From Flaccisagitta enflata (Eukaryota > Chaetognatha > Sagittoidea > Aphragmophora), in the NCBI GenBank assembly GCA_965153355.1, contig OZ231127.1, forward strand, positions 59,272,001 through 59,336,000: DNA of 64,000 nt, written 5' to 3'. The translations under genes and the position numbers were made by a program. A model generated the notes under the pieces. It worked only from the letters and a program-made list of their open reading frames with translations. It ran no database searches and was not told the origin of the DNA. Shown here in pieces: positions 21,270-34,542 of the stretch. Every line of letters begins with the position of its first letter. The stretch's first letter is position 1.

Positions 21270-22615
21270 AACAACAACAACAAAAACAACAGCAACAACA
21301 AAAACAACAGCAAAAACAAATACAACAGCAACAACAATAACAACAGCAACAACCAAAACAACAGCAATAACCAAAACAACCGCAATAACAAAAACAACCG
21401 CAATAACAAAAACAACCGCAATAACAAAAACAACAGCAATAACAAAAACAACAGCAATAACAAAAACAACAGCAATAACAAAAACAACCGCAACAACAAA
21501 AACAACCGCGACAACAAAAACAACCGCAACAACAAAAGCAACAGCAACAACAAAAACAACAGCAATAACAAAAACAGCAACAGCAAAAACAACAGCAACA
21601 ACAAATACAACCGCAACAACAAAAACAACCGCAACAACAAATACAACTGCAACAACAAAAACAACCGTAACAACAAAAACAACCGCAACAACAAAACAAC
21701 CGCAACCACAAAAACAACAACCACCAAAGCAACAGCAACAAAAACAACCGCAACCACAGAAACAAGAACCACAAAAACAACAGCAACCACAGCAACCACA
21801 AAAACAATAGCAACAAAAAACAACAGCAACAACCAAAAAAACAGCAACAACAAAAACAACAGCAACAAAAACAACAGCGACAACAAAACAACAATAGCAA
21901 TGACAAAACAACAATAGCAGCAGCAGCAAAAACAATAGCAGTAACAACAAAAACAACAGAAATAACAGCAGCAAAAACAAAAGCAACAGCAACAACAAAA
22001 CAACAATAGCAATGACAAAACAACAATAGCAACAGCAGCAGCAACAACAATAGCAACAGCAGCAGCAACAAAAACAACAGCAGTAACAACAAAACTAACA
22101 AAAACAACAGCAGTAACAACAAAACCAACAAAAACTAAAGCAGTAACAACAAAACCAACAAAAACAGCAGCAACAACAGAAACAACAGCAGAAACAGAAA
22201 CAACATCAACAACTACAACAAAACAATAGCAATGACAAAACAACAATAGCAACAACGGCAGCAACAACAGTAGCAACAACAGCAGCAACAACAATAGCAA
22301 CAACAGCAGCAACAACAAAAACAACAGCAGTAACAACAAAACCAACAAAAACAACAGCAACAACAACAAAAACAACAGTAGCAACAACAACAAAAACAAC
22401 AGTAGCAGCAACAACAAAAAAGCAGTAGCAGCAACAACAAAAAAAGCAGTAACAAAAACAGCAGCAACAGCAGCAAAAAAAATGCAGCAACAGCAACAAC
22501 AAAAAATGCAGCAACAGCAACAACAGTTCAACAACAAAAACAACAGCAACAACAAAAACAACAGCAACAACAATAACAGCAACAACAAACAACAAAAGCA
22601 ACAGCAACAACAACA
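21270..22615. repeat. (CAA)n / CAACAG tract in PP1 intron 1
   Basis: About 1.3 kb of CAA with CAG, AAC and CCG interruptions. The 551-residue Leu/Val/Cys-rich minus-strand ORF across it is a repeat translation. Confidence 0.9.
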
Positions 22616-22617
22616 AA

Positions 22618-23300
22618 CAAAAACGACAGAAACATCAACAAAAACGACAGAAACATCAACAAAAACGACAGAAACATCAACAAAAACGACAGAAACATCA
22701 ACAAAAACGACAGAAACATCAACAGAAACGACAGAAACATCAACGAAAATCAACGACAGAAACATCAACGAAAATCAAACAATAGAAACATCAACGAAAA
22801 CCAACAAAATAAACATCAACGAAAACCAACAAAAGAAACATCAACAAGAACGACAGAAACTCTAACAAAAACAAAAATAACATAAGAACAAAAAAAAATG
22901 TAAACAATAAACATAAGCATACAAACAAATACAAAGATATAAGCTAAAGAAAAAGTGACAACAAAAACCATGAACATGTAATCATAAAAACAAAAATGAA
23001 CAAAACCATAAACATGAAAACAAAAACGAACATGAAAACAAAAGCAAAAATTAAAACGTTAACAAAAAACAAAAACATGAATATGAATGCATGAACAATA
23101 ACATAGAGTTGAAAACATAAACAAAAACATAAACATGAAAACAAACAAAAACAAGAAAATATAAACAAAAACATAAACTCGAAACATAAACAAAAGCATA
23201 ACTTGAAACAAGTATATAAACAAAAACATGACAACATAAACGAAAACATGAAGACATAAGCAAAAACAAACATAAACAAACAAAAATAAACATGAAAACA
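22618..23300. repeat. 18-21-bp minisatellite then ACAAAAACATGAA low-complexity sequence
   Basis: 22618-22860 repeats CAACAAAAACGACAGAAACA in tandem, its unit shifting to ATCAACGAAAACCAA. 22870-23300 is A-rich with loose ACAAAAACATAAA units. Confidence 0.8.
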
Positions 23301-23302
23301 AA

Positions 23303-23650
23303 ACAAGGCCGGATACACGGACCCAGACAGTGCGCCGGGCGTTATTTATTCTTAGACTTATCCCTAGCTCCATAAGACCTATCCCCAGCTCTATCAGACC
23401 TGTCCTTAGCTTAACCAGACCTATCCTGAGCTCTATCAGACCTTTCCCTAGCTCTATCAGACCTATCAGCTTTATCAGACCTATCCCTACTTCTATCAGA
23501 CCTATCCCTACCTCTATCAGACCTGTGCCAATCTCTATAAGACCTATGCCGAGCTCTATCAGACCTATCCGACCTATCACCAGCTTTATCACACCTATCC
23601 CCAGCTCGACAGAGGGACAGAGCCTCTTATAGAGGTGGCGCACCTAAAAA
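23303..23650 (+). repeat. Hairpin-tailed repeat with an internal 21-24-bp array
   Basis: Head ACAAGGCCGGATACACGG, internal array of CTATCAGACCTATCCCTAG units (23345-23600), tail GCCTCTTATAGAGGTGGCGC. An element of this family has been filled by a local minisatellite. Confidence 0.65.
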
Positions 23651-23714
23651 CGTGAACATAAGATATAAAAACAGACAAAAGAGACGTGGACTTTCTGGGG
23701 GATGTATGAGATTA

Positions 23715-24020
23715 ACCTGAGAGTCGGCATCGTCGTCGGCATCGGCATTTCCATTTCCATTAAAATCTAATACTTTTGCTAATGCTGAAGCCAACGCCGA
23801 CATTGACGCTGACGCTGACGCCGACGCCGATGCCGATGCCGACGCCGGCTTGAATTACAAAATAGTTCCAAACTGAATTGCGTCGGCGTCGACATCGGCA
23901 TCGGCATTGGCACAAAGATAGGAAAAAAAAACAAGTACAAAAAAAAGAAGGTAGGCGGCGTCGGCATCGGCGTCGGCATAGGAAAACGAAAAAATGAGGG
24001 AGGAGTCAAATGAATCGGCA
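23715..24020. repeat. GGCATC/GACGCC hexanucleotide repeats
   Basis: Mixed GGCATCGGCGTC units in both orientations. CpG-rich compared with its surroundings. Confidence 0.7.
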
Positions 24021-24344
24021 TCGTCGTCTTAACAACGAAATCTTTATAACGGCGGCACTATAACAACGACCGCTACACTAGTACACTACACTAACAGCTA
24101 CACTAACAACGACATCGTCAAATTCGTCATAACAACAACAAGCCCGAACTGGCAACGATGCGCCCAGACTGTGTCTCTGCGTATATTGATCATGTGTCAT
24201 ATGGATTGATAGATGGACAAACAGACAGATGGAACGACAAGAGTAGTAATGGAGGCTCTCAAATCATGTTTGTCTCGCAGTAGATTCAGTGTAGGATCTC
24301 GTCGTGGCCGAAAACGGCCGAAAACCGCGGTTTTTGCATTAGGG

Positions 24345-24432
24345 CGTAACGGACGGACGGACGGACGGACCGACGGACGGACGGACGGACGGACAAACCC
24401 TCTTATAGAGATGCGAGGACGCATCTAAAAAC
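24345..24432 (+). repeat. (GGAC)n plus hairpin AGATGCGAGGACGCATCT
   Basis: GGAC run at 24350-24395, CCTCTTATAGAG, then the 18-base hairpin at 24409-24426 and CTAAAAACAAAA. The same tail is at 46551-46568. Reversed copies are at 56662-56679 and (variant) 25101-25118. Confidence 0.7.
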
Positions 24433-24548
24433 AAAAAAAGACACCAGCAAAACAAAGGCATTGTCATTACAACTAAATAACAGCGTCGTACAGTTATACC
24501 TCGCTCTGGAAATGAAAAATGTACCCAGAGCTGTTACTCTGGTGATGA

Positions 24549-25165
<617 letters not shown>

Positions 25166-25555
25166 TAGGCAGGGCTGTGGAGAGAAATGGCGGGCCCCCC
25201 TTCTGACCCATATGGTCGGGCCCCCCTTCCCCTTCTTTCTCTTTATCCCCTATATTTTCTACATTTTCAATAAAGTATCATCAATGCGTTGTTTTAAAAG
25301 GTTCTCATACTTATACCTCCAGGGTTTGCAACCTGGCATTGGTGTTTGCTGAAATTTCTTTTTTTCTATATGATAAAACAAAAAAAATCAGTAAAAAACC
25401 TACACTAGATTATGTGTGGTCATGAATACCCGTTCACCTGCTTTGCATGATTATGAATTTCAGTGAGAAAAAACAGGTTGGCAGCGTCGAAGGGGGACAA
25501 AGTGCTGTAGAACACAGGGGGACCTCTGTTTTTCCAGCCTCCCTCGTTCTATAAT
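25166..25555. other. No gene recognised
   Basis: Intron or intergenic sequence. No PP1 exon 3 motif was found in any frame. Confidence 0.4.
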
Positions 25556-25559
25556 AGAT

Positions 25560-25980
25560 AAGGCACTGACAAGTGCTGATTGAGGGTCTATGTTAGCCTG
25601 AGGGCTCCCTGATTCAAGGCTTGAAGAAGCTTACTGGATGAATTTGAGGCCTTATAGGACTTAATAGACACCTGAGAAGGCTGCTATTAGGCCTGAGATA
25701 GTTAACTTGTAGTTTACAAGGGCAGATAGAAGCGCTAATTTGAGGGTGGAGAGGGCGATTTGAAGTGTAAGAGTGAAGATTTGTGGCTGAAAGGAATGAT
25801 TTGAAGCCTGGGTGGAGAGATTTCAGTCTATAATGGCAGATTTCAGGCATGACAAGGCATATTTCAGGCCTGTTATGGCAGATTTCAGGCCAGAGAGTGC
25901 AAATCTTAAGCCTCAGAGGGTAGATTTCAGGACAGACAGGACAAAAATCATGCCTGAGAGAGCAGACCTGATGGAGGGGG
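25560..25980. repeat. Degenerate GGCCTGAGA / CAGATTTCAGGC unit array
   Basis: Roughly 24-base units complementary to the AGGCCTCAAATC arrays elsewhere. A decayed hairpin block (GGCAGTGGCCCTAAAGGG) follows at about 26176. Confidence 0.55.
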
Positions 25981-26942
25981 AATAAATGGACAGACACTGA
26001 TGGAGAATTGGACAGACACATAAAATTCCCCCTCTTTTCTGCAGGACTTCATCGCCTGCAAGCAGCTATTATGGAGTTGAAAAGTTCATATGGCGAATAG
26101 AAAACTGGGACCCCACTGCAAAAACTCAATGATGCCATAAATTTAGGAATAAAATTGGAAAATGATCTTTTTTAGGCAGTGGCCCTAAAGGGTACCAAGT
26201 CCTGTACAAAAAGGGGGACGTGTGTTTGTATGAATCAAATTAAATTCATTTTGAAATATAGGATAACAAATACAAGTAATTGTTCAACTGCTTTATAAAA
26301 AGCCCTTAAAAATCTAATAATACAGCTTATTTCCAATGGGGTTTGCAACGATAAAATTCATAGCAGTAAAAACAAGAGTGTTGTTTGTTCAGTCATTTCT
26401 ATGTAACTGGTTTTGGTTCTGTATTACATCCTTCAATGAATTATCGATCCTGGCCTTTGAGATTCAGGCCTCACAGACCAAAATATCAGCATTGTGACCC
26501 CCATCCCAATCTCTGTGAAAAAGATACTGGCCTCCATTATCCATTTCCCCAGGACATATATCCTAGAAAGACGGCTGGATGGACTACCAGACAGATTCAC
26601 TTTGATCTACAGGACTTTGTTGCCTTTGGGGCTGCTGGCCCGCTACCCAGCTCTTCCCTGAATATATCTAATGAACCAATTAAACAGAGCACAGGTACTG
26701 CCACCCATGTGCTGCCTTTGGGCTGCTATTGAATCCTATAAGGATATTTAGGGGGTCCCAAGGGGTCCCAATTGCCCATTATCCACCTGGGGTTAAACTT
26801 GAAAAAAAAACTTCATCTCTCACAGAAGTTAGCAACAATTAATGAGTCATTTTAATTTTCAGGTACTACATAACTAAAACAAAGTTTGTTTCTGCAATTT
26901 TGGGCTGTTTTTGAGTCCTTAGGGGCTCCCCAGGGGCTCCTA
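25981..26942. other. No gene recognised
   Basis: A 115-codon ORF at 26385-26732 has no recognisable domain or splice signals and sits among decayed repeats. Confidence 0.4.
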
Positions 26943-27550
26943 CCATCTTGGCCAAAATAAAAGTCCAAGTAAAACAGCATAGTTATTTACTGTTGTTATT
27001 TCCTGTATAAAATTCAATTTTTCTGTGAAAATAATTAGTTTAGGCCTTTTTGGTACCAAATATCATTTGTAATCATTTAGGTAGACATAGATGAAGGATT
27101 TTTGAACAATTTTGTACAACAAGTCCTTTGATTTTTTTAACAATTTTTGTTTTTAGCACTTTCAGATTAAGGTATATTCATTTTGATATAAAATCTAAAC
27201 AGTTTGAATTAAAAATATCTGCTTGGCGGCATTAGCCAGATTTTTTGAAGCTCTTTCCAACGGTCACCGATTTTTATATGATTATATCATGATAAGCCAA
27301 GAAAAAGTAAAAATAAACAGGTTAATTTTTTCCCCCTTATTTTTTGCATATTTTCTGTTTTTTGTTGAGGTCAACATTTTCACTCTTTTAGCTTTAAAAT
27401 CTAAACAAATTGAGCTACTGAGCTCTGCTTGGCGCCATCTTGAAGATTTTTTTAAGCTCTTTCCAATGGTCACTGATTTTAATAAGTTTTTTTAAGTTGT
27501 TCCATCACAACTTAGACATATAGGTTGGACTTTTATTTTGGCCAAGATGG
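26943..27550. mobile_element. TA-flanked MITE, CYATCTTGG family, copy 1 (608 bp)
   Basis: Ends CCATCTTGGCCAAAATAAAA and TTTTATTTTGGCCAAGATGG lie between TA at 26941-26942 and 27551-27552. Two internal direct modules of about 200 bp each contain CTGAGCTCTGCTTGGCG-like sequence. The second copy is 60400-60991. Confidence 0.75.
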
Positions 27551-27552
27551 TA

Positions 27553-28730
27553 CAGGATACAATCCTTCATGATCCACTTGCATAAGTTTCCAAAAAATGA
27601 ATGATTATGTCTGATGAGTCAGTTTGACACTCTAGTAAGATAGAACATACAAAAGAAAATTGCTCAATTTTTTGACTTTTTATTCAAATTTCAAATTTAG
27701 ATTAAATTCTTTGGGGGCCCCTACATAGGGGCCCAAACATTTTTCATCTTAAGGCTATTTTAGCTATTTTTGAGAAGGGGGTCCCACCTCCTTATTATCC
27801 ATCTGCAAATCTCCCACCACATTAGATGGGAATGGCTGATAAGTCAGTGCACCACTTGGTTTGTACAGGGCATAAAAATGCATTTTTTCAGAAGTTTTGG
27901 GCCATTTAGGCTTTTTCTGTAACCCTGGGGGACCCTTGGGGGCCCTTAGGGGGGATAGGAGTCTCAACATCTGTACATCTCCTACTATGAACTAAAAAAA
28001 AGACCTTTCTTACTGCATTTCTTTGATAAAACCAGCTCAAAAAGTGTTAAAAATTTTGCTGGATGCATCTTTTCAAAGGAACTGCAAAAACAATTTGGCA
28101 ACATTTTTACTCAAACTTATGCCATTTCTAAACGAAAAAAGATAGAGATACCAGATTGGCGCCAAATGAAAGAGTTTTTCAAGAGCTTCAAAATGGTCTA
28201 AGATTTTAATTAGTTTTTTTGATTTTCAATGGCGTAATAAGCCATTCAAAAGTGCGTCTTTTTTTTTAATTCATGTAGTACCACAAAAGATGGGAGCAAC
28301 TGATAAGTCAGTACATCCCTGCTTTACTACAGCACAGATAAGTGTTTTTTCCTTGTCAGACATATTTTTGCTATTTTTGAGCCGTTTGGGGCCCTCAAGG
28401 GGGCCCCTTGGGCTCTCAACACATCACAAATTTACTCACTATATAGCACTGTGCTCAAAGTGTTATGATATCCTAATCTATAAAAGATTTAATGCTTAGT
28501 TCAAGGCGGAGAAGCTATTTACTTTGGAAAACTACTTTTATAAATGAGGATTTTTGGTAGAAATGTAGCATTACTGAGTACACATATAAATGCCCAAAAA
28601 GCCAGTATTGTTAGGTAACTTTCGACTGTTTTTTTAATGGAAAGTGTTAAAGTAAAGGCCCCTCCACGATTTGCACGCTGGGTGGGCATGATGGCATCAA
28701 AATTGTTCCCTCAGTAGTTAATGGTTCTCC
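27553..28730. repeat. Diverged interspersed repeats with GGGGCCCC/TTGGCGCCA motifs
   Basis: 28115-28215 contains TACCAGATTGGCGCCAAATG, which recurs reversed at about 61060-61145. Scattered GGGGGCCCCT blocks occur at 27710, 27930 and 28390. No gene recognised. Confidence 0.45.
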
Positions 28731-28734
28731 CCCT

Positions 28735-28972
28735 ACTTAAAGCCCTGATTTTGGGTCTGAGAGGCCTGATTAGAGGTCTGAGAGGCCTAATTTGGGCTCA
28801 TACAGGCTTGATTTTAGGCCTGGAAAGCCTAATTTGAGGTTTCGGGGGGGACAGACGGACAGACGGACAGATGGACAGATGGACAGACAGACACACGGAA
28901 ACCGGAGAAAATTGCCCTATGTGCAATCATAGGTCATTGGCCCCTCCGGGGCCGCTGCCCAAAAAGTAATTA
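28735..28972 (-). repeat. Two-hairpin repeat family, copy 3 (reversed)
   Basis: Short array of GGCCTGATTTTAGGCCTG-like units, a GGACAGAC run, then hairpins around CCTATGTGCAATCATAGG and GGCCCCTCCGGGGCC. Confidence 0.65.
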
Positions 28973-29950
28973 ACAAAAGTTTTCATGACGGTCCAAATCG
29001 CTCAATAAATCGAAGGCGTCAGGACACCCCTGTAGAATATTGCCTGGGGAATCCAAATCTGCTTTCAGAAAGCTTTTTAATGGCGCTGAAAAACCCTGCA
29101 ACTAAAACTGCGCTATGTCTTCTTGAATACCTTAGAATCAAACATGGTATAAAATGAAATTTGTAAAACTGATATAAAAGATTATTATCAAATCAGATGA
29201 TGACATTTGATTGTTCAATTTTTCCATTCTGTCAAAAGTTCTTGTGATTTGACCATCCCAACTTTCCCAATTAGCTCAATAAGCCAGCAAGCCTAAAAGG
29301 TAAAAGATGTGCATAACATAGGCATTTCTCAACTTTCAGTATTACAAATTTTTTTTAAATCTCTCTCATATCCAACTAAATGGAAATTCAGAAAAACAAA
29401 ATTTTGGTGTTCAGATAAAAAAAATCTTTTTCTTTTATATTTCCATAAAAAAATCTTCATATATTTTTCTCCCCTGCCTACAAAAATAGCTTGCTGCCTA
29501 CGAGCAATGCTCGTGGGCTCGGACACTTTGCCGTACCCTGCTCACATTTCTTAGGGATTTTTAGGGTTTTTGTGCACTCCTCTTTTGTCGATCTTCAACC
29601 TTTCACTTTGGGCGGTCTTTTAGCCAGTAATTAGCACGGTTCAGGACTCATCCATTTTTGGAGCGCAGTGCGTGATTCTGTGAGGCGGAACTGAGTAACG
29701 TCCCGCGTCAAGAGTGTGAGCGTGTCAATGAGTAAGTAGCTCAAGCTGGTAAATGGGAGTTGTAAAATGATCTCAGCATCCGTTTTACTACAAGTTGAGC
29801 CAACACCTGAATGTGCGCTCATATTATCCAAACTTGTGTCAAGTAATAAATAAGGTTGGATACATGAGCTGGATAGAATCGGCTAATTTCCAAGGCTACT
29901 TAGTTGAAATATGGACGCATTGAATCCTTAGACACAACGCATGGAAACAA
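28973..29950. other. No gene recognised
   Basis: AT-rich sequence with short chance ORFs only. Confidence 0.4.
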
Positions 29951-29959
29951 TGCATGGAA

Positions 29960-30050
29960 AAACGAGAAAGAGAGGGAGAAAGAGAGAGAGAGAGAGAGAG
30001 AAAAGAAAGAGAGATAGAGATAGGACGGACCGACAGAAACAGGGAGGAAG
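29960..30050. repeat. (AG)n tract
   Basis: AGAGAGAG run with GAGAAAGA edges. Confidence 0.75.
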
Positions 30051-31098
30051 AGATACACATCCTCACACACACAAAAAAAAACACGCGCACATGCCTTCAG
30101 AGATAGACATACAAACGTGCGCAAAGATAAAAGACGAACAGAAAGACTCAACTGACGGCCTAAAAAGGAGAAACAGATTACTAGACAACGCCACTCAAGA
30201 GACCTTGACAGGAATATGCATCTAGACGAAAACAGAGAAAGATGGAGAAAGTCAGGATGTCCGCGCGTGGGTTTGTGATGGGAATCCATGCCTAACGCGT
30301 CGCAACGCGCGGGCCATCACCGCCTTTACCTCCTCCTCCTCCTCCTCCTCCTCTTCCTCCTCTTCTTTTTCATCCTTTTCCTCCGCGTCTTCTTGCGCCC
30401 TTTCCCGACATCTCCATATTCTTCACATCTTATCCTATTTGAATCTCCTCACTTCTCATTCATCTTTCTGCTGTCTCGTTCCTATTTTCTTAGCTCATTC
30501 TTCATTTTATCGTTTTCTCATTTCGCTCTTGCTGTCGTTTCTTTGGTTAATAATGTTATTGTTGTTGTTTTTGATCTAGTTTTTGATGTTGTCGTTGTTC
30601 TTTGAGGTCGGTCCGTCGATCGGTCCGTCGCAAAGTTGTTTTTCGAGGTTTTCCGCTCCTGCTCACCTGTCCGCGACTGGGAAGGAGTGTAAACGGTCTT
30701 GTAGTTTTCGGTTTTAGTCAAGAGGTATTTAATACGGAGCACGCGACTGTTGCCGTGTTCGGCTTTTTGTTTTTATTTCTTACTTTTACTTCTTGTCTAT
30801 CCTTTTTTTCTTCTTTTTTTCACATTTTTTTTTCTGTTTTTGTTCTTGTTTTATTCTGGTTGGGTTAGTTGTTCCGATGGATGTCGTCAGTTTCTTTCTT
30901 CCTCTGTTTACTGCCGCTTAAAACGATGGTCTAGGACTTAAGGTTCAAGAACTTAACTCATGGTTCAGTTGGTTCATAGGGTTCAACCGTTTCCCACATG
31001 TCTGACGTAGAGCTCTGTTCTTCAAAAGATGCCGCCAAGATGTCAGGTTTAGGTTTAAATCTGGAAATGTTTTTTTTAACCTTCTACTTCTTATTTTC

Positions 31099-31270
31099 AG
31101 TCGCGTGCACGCGACTCTACCACCCGCTTTGTCCGTCCGTCCGGTCGGGTCCATTTTTTTTTTATGATTTATTGTTTTACTTCACCGCTCCTGCCCAAAT
31201 GGTCTAGCGACCTAAAATAAGGCCCCTGCCCACCCGCACGCGACTTCGGTAGCCGTGTATCCGGCTTTGT
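31099..31270 (-). repeat. Hairpin-tailed short repeat, copy 4 (reversed)
   Basis: Hairpin AGTCGCGTGCACGCGACT, GTCCGTCCGTCC, and reversed head GCCGTGTATCCGGCTTTGTT. Confidence 0.7.
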
Positions 31271-31274
31271 TATT

Positions 31275-31870
31275 TTACCTCTTCTTTTTCTTCTTCTTCC
31301 TCTTTTTTTCTTTTTCTTTTTCTTTTCTTTTTCTTTTCTTTTTCTTTTTGACTTTTCTTTTCTTTCTTTTTCTTTTTCTTTTTCTTTTTCTTCTTTTTCT
31401 TTTTCTTTTTCTTTTTCTTTTTCTTTTCCTTTCCCTTTCCTTTTTGGGCAGCGGCCCCATTTTCATTTTTCATTTTCCATTTTCATTTCATTTTCTTTTT
31501 CTTTTTCTTTTTCTTTTTTTCTTTTTCTTTTTCTTTTTCTTTTTCTTTTTCTTCTTCTTTTTCCTTTTCTTTTTCATTTTCATTTTCATTTCATTTCATT
31601 TTCATTTTTACATGATAATAACCTTTTCATTTCTTTCTTTTTCTTTTTCTTTTTCTTTTTCTTTTTCTTCCTTTTTCAGTTCCTTTTCTTTTCTTTTCTT
31701 TTTCTTTTTCTTTTTCTTTTTCTTTTTCTTTTTTCTTTCTTTTCTTTTTCTTTTTCTTCTTTTTCCTTTCCTTTCCTTTTCCTTTTCCTTTTCTGTTTCA
31801 TTTTCATTTTTATTTTCTTTTTCTTATACTTTTTATCATTATTATTATTTTTATTACTCTTTTTCTCATT
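31275..31870. repeat. (TTTTTC)n hexanucleotide tract
   Basis: About 600 bases of TTTTTC/TTTTC with TTTTCA patches. It contains a GGGCAGCGGCCCC fragment of the two-hairpin family at 31445-31457. Confidence 0.85.
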
Positions 31871-31959
31871 CATTTTCCTTTTCAACTTCTTCATCACCTG
31901 TTCCTTTTGCTCTCTACTTCGTCCTTTCCTCTCTTTCGAGTTTGCTCTGCTTTTATTCT

Positions 31960-31995
31960 CCACCTCTATCTCTGTCTCTCTGTCTCTCCGTCTCC

Positions 31996-32088
<93 letters not shown>
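31960..32088. repeat. (TC)n tract
   Basis: CTGTCTC edge followed by pure (TC)n. Confidence 0.85.
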
Positions 32089-32092
<4 letters not shown>

Positions 32093-32254
32093 CTTTCCTT
32101 CCTCGCTCTAAGTCCATTTTCTATTTTCGGCATTTTCTCTCTCCTCCGCTCAAGAAATAAGCGTCATGACTTTGGGACTTTTATCATCATTTCTTCTTCA
32201 TCTCATCTCATCTCATCGTCCCGGGCAAACCTCGCCATCTTGTTTTACTTTTTT

Positions 32255-32380
32255 GGCCACGGACACGAAACTTTATATGTGGCTGTGTCGGTCCGTCTAT
32301 CGGCGGTTGTTGTTTTTAACTGCACCTGCCAAATGTCCACCACTAATGTGACTAATACTCGTGGCCGTGGGCCTTGTTTC
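32255..32380 (-). repeat. Hairpin-tailed short repeat, diverged reversed copy
   Basis: GGCCACGGACACGAAAC...GTCGGTCCGTC...GTGGCCGTGGGCCTTGTTTC follows the reversed family order. Confidence 0.45.
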
Positions 32381-32635
32381 AACCAGCGCCAGTGTAACTG
32401 TTTATCGGTCCGTCTGTCATGCAGTCCGTGGGTCTCAAATTCTGCCCTGCGATCTCTATTATGTTATTTATGTACATACATGTACAATATCTACCAGTAA
32501 TGGCGGCTGTCGCCGTGAGGAAAAAAGTCGTAAGCGTTGTTCACTTTTCACCGAGCTTTTGTCTTCAGTCACTGCAACTTTTTTATTTGTTAGATCAAAT
32601 TGAGAGCAATTGTATGTATTGGTTGCACTGAAAAT

Positions 32636-33075
32636 CAGAGAAAAATAGGACTGAGCCAAATGAGCTAGATGAGCTAAGATATTCAAAATCACTCAACTAG
32701 ACAACCAGCTTTGCTTACTGACATGCTTTCTTGTATTTGCATGCTTAAATCATAACATTTATTCATCTGTTTTAAAATCAGAAAAAAAGCAAGCTAAATA
32801 AGCTAAATGAGCTTAATGAGCTAGAATATTCAAAAACATCTTCACAGAAGAGCAACTCTGCTCACTGACATGCTTTCTTGTATTGCATGTGCAAACATGT
32901 ATCAAAGATTTATTCATTTATCGCATTATAAACCAGAAAAAACAGACTGAGCTAAATGAGCTAAATGAGCTAAAATGTCAAAAATACCCTCACAGATGAG
33001 CAGATATGCTCATGAACATGTTTTCTTGTATTTGCATGCTCAAACAAACATAAATACACTCCTTTTTTGATTCTA
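32636..33075. repeat. Tandem repeat, period about 150 bp, three copies
   Basis: Each unit has TGAGCTAAATGAGCT, a CTCACTGACATGCTTTCTTG-like block and TATTTGCATGC. Units begin near 32636, 32779 and 32933. Confidence 0.65.
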
Positions 33076-33099
33076 CTCAAAATCATAAAAATCGGAAAA

Positions 33100-33350
33100 A
33101 ATTCAATTCGCAATTTTCATAAATAAATCTTTAAAAATTCATAGCGCGAAAAATATTTGCCGTAGAGCATTCTGCTTGGCGCCAAATGAAAGAGAATTAT
33201 CAAATTTACTTACCCTATCGATTTCATCGGAGGCCACATTCAGCCGGAAGAGATGCTCAACTTCCGCATAAGAAAATGAAAACCCTTTTTCTCTCGAATA
33301 TGTCAAAAAGTCGAAGACTGACTTCGACTTTTTTCCCGATAATTAGTGAT
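33100..33350. repeat. TTCTGCTTGGCG repeat, copy 1
   Basis: CATTCTGCTTGGCGCC, an AAAGAG block, and a closing CTTCGACTTTTTTCC. The same order occurs at 39890-40145 and 42385-42640. Confidence 0.6.
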
Positions 33351-33514
33351 TTGTCTCATCCATGCTGCATTATTCGTTCGTTCTTTTGATCGTTCATCTC
33401 CACAATTGTGCGTTTCCTCGGTTTGTTAGATCTTTCGTACGTTCGTTCGTTAATTCTTTCATTGGTTCGTTCGTTCGTTTTCGCGTGTTTCTGATCAGTC
33501 TTGTTGCGCAAATC

Positions 33515-33690
33515 ATAAAACAAGTGACGCGGGGTCACATTATCGTTGCGGACGGGTGGGCAGGGGCATCCAACCCAGATCCACACCCCAAATCCCACCC
33601 CACACACAAACATACACAAAAAATATCCGAAGTGCCTGTTTTTCCCATTTTCGACTCGATCATTACAGACGGACCAACGGACGGACGGAT
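33515..33690 (+). repeat. GTTGCGGACGGGTGGGCAGG repeat, copy 2
   Basis: CGTTGCGGACGGGTGGGCAG, CACCCCAAATCCC, ACACAAACATACAC and a terminal GGACGGACGG run. Confidence 0.55.
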
Positions 33691-34164
33691 GTCCTCAACT
33701 AAAAAACGCCCTCACATGCATTACCTCTTCCATATCCGAACGTGATAAACAGTAAATCGGACATACAGATGTTGTGTTCAAACTCACATTTCACCTCCTT
33801 TTTCTTCATAATAGATAACACAATGAAAATTACACGCAAAATGATATGCGGGAAACAAATCGATAATTGGATGACTTCAGACGAGAAATTCCGCGCCTCG
33901 CCTCAGTTGGCAAAATGATTCCATCTTTCCTCCGTCGAATGATATTTTGTCGATGAAACGTCATGTAAGAGCGTTAAGACGTCTCTTTAGCAAATAAATG
34001 GCGGATGCAAAGTAATAAACATGCGCGGCTCGTTGATTAAGAAATTACGAAAGAACTTGTTAACAATGAATGCATGTTTCTCATGATTGAATTTTAGGAT
34101 GACAGAAAGATTAGATACTCTTTTGGTGAGAGGGCCCCAGATTTTGTGACTTTAAACCTTTGCG

Positions 34165-34197
34165 TGAACGACAGACAGACAGACAGACAGACAGACG

Positions 34198-34233
<36 letters not shown>

Positions 34234-34268
34234 CATCCTCTTGTATAGACGTGCGAGGACGCACATAA
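34165..34268 (+). repeat. (ACAG)n plus GTGCGAGGACGCAC hairpin tail
   Basis: ACAGACAG run, CCTCTTGTATAGAC, then the hairpin at 34251-34264. Confidence 0.65.
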
Positions 34269-34542
34269 CTGCCCCTGGCGCCATTGCCAAGAGATTTATT
34301 CTGCGGAATGTTGTTAGTTCACGGCGCGGCGAAACATCTGGCAAATTCGGCAACATCATTAGTCGCGTGCACGCGATTTTATCCCGCCATGTGACATGTG
34401 CCATGTGACACTGATTTTTCTGGTATTGCTTGGCAATTTTTTTTTCTGCCTAAATGAATGGTATTTAATTCGTCAAGAGCATGACAGATTCACACAAAAA
34501 ACAACAAACCAGATCTAAACCTAATACTAATCAACTACCACC

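Noticed and set aside
21113-22768. 551-residue minus-strand ORF rich in Leu, Val, Cys and Phe
   Set aside because: It is the translation of (CAA)n and related repeats on the reverse strand, and it overlaps PP1 exon 1.
26385-26732. 115-residue ORF
   Set aside because: No recognisable domain, no splice or promoter signals, and surrounded by decayed repeats.
31255-32160. 301-residue Phe/Leu/Ser ORF
   Set aside because: TTTTTC and TC microsatellite translation.
32636-33075. CRISPR-like spaced repeats
   Set aside because: Units are contiguous and diverged, without constant repeats and unique spacers, and the DNA is animal nuclear.
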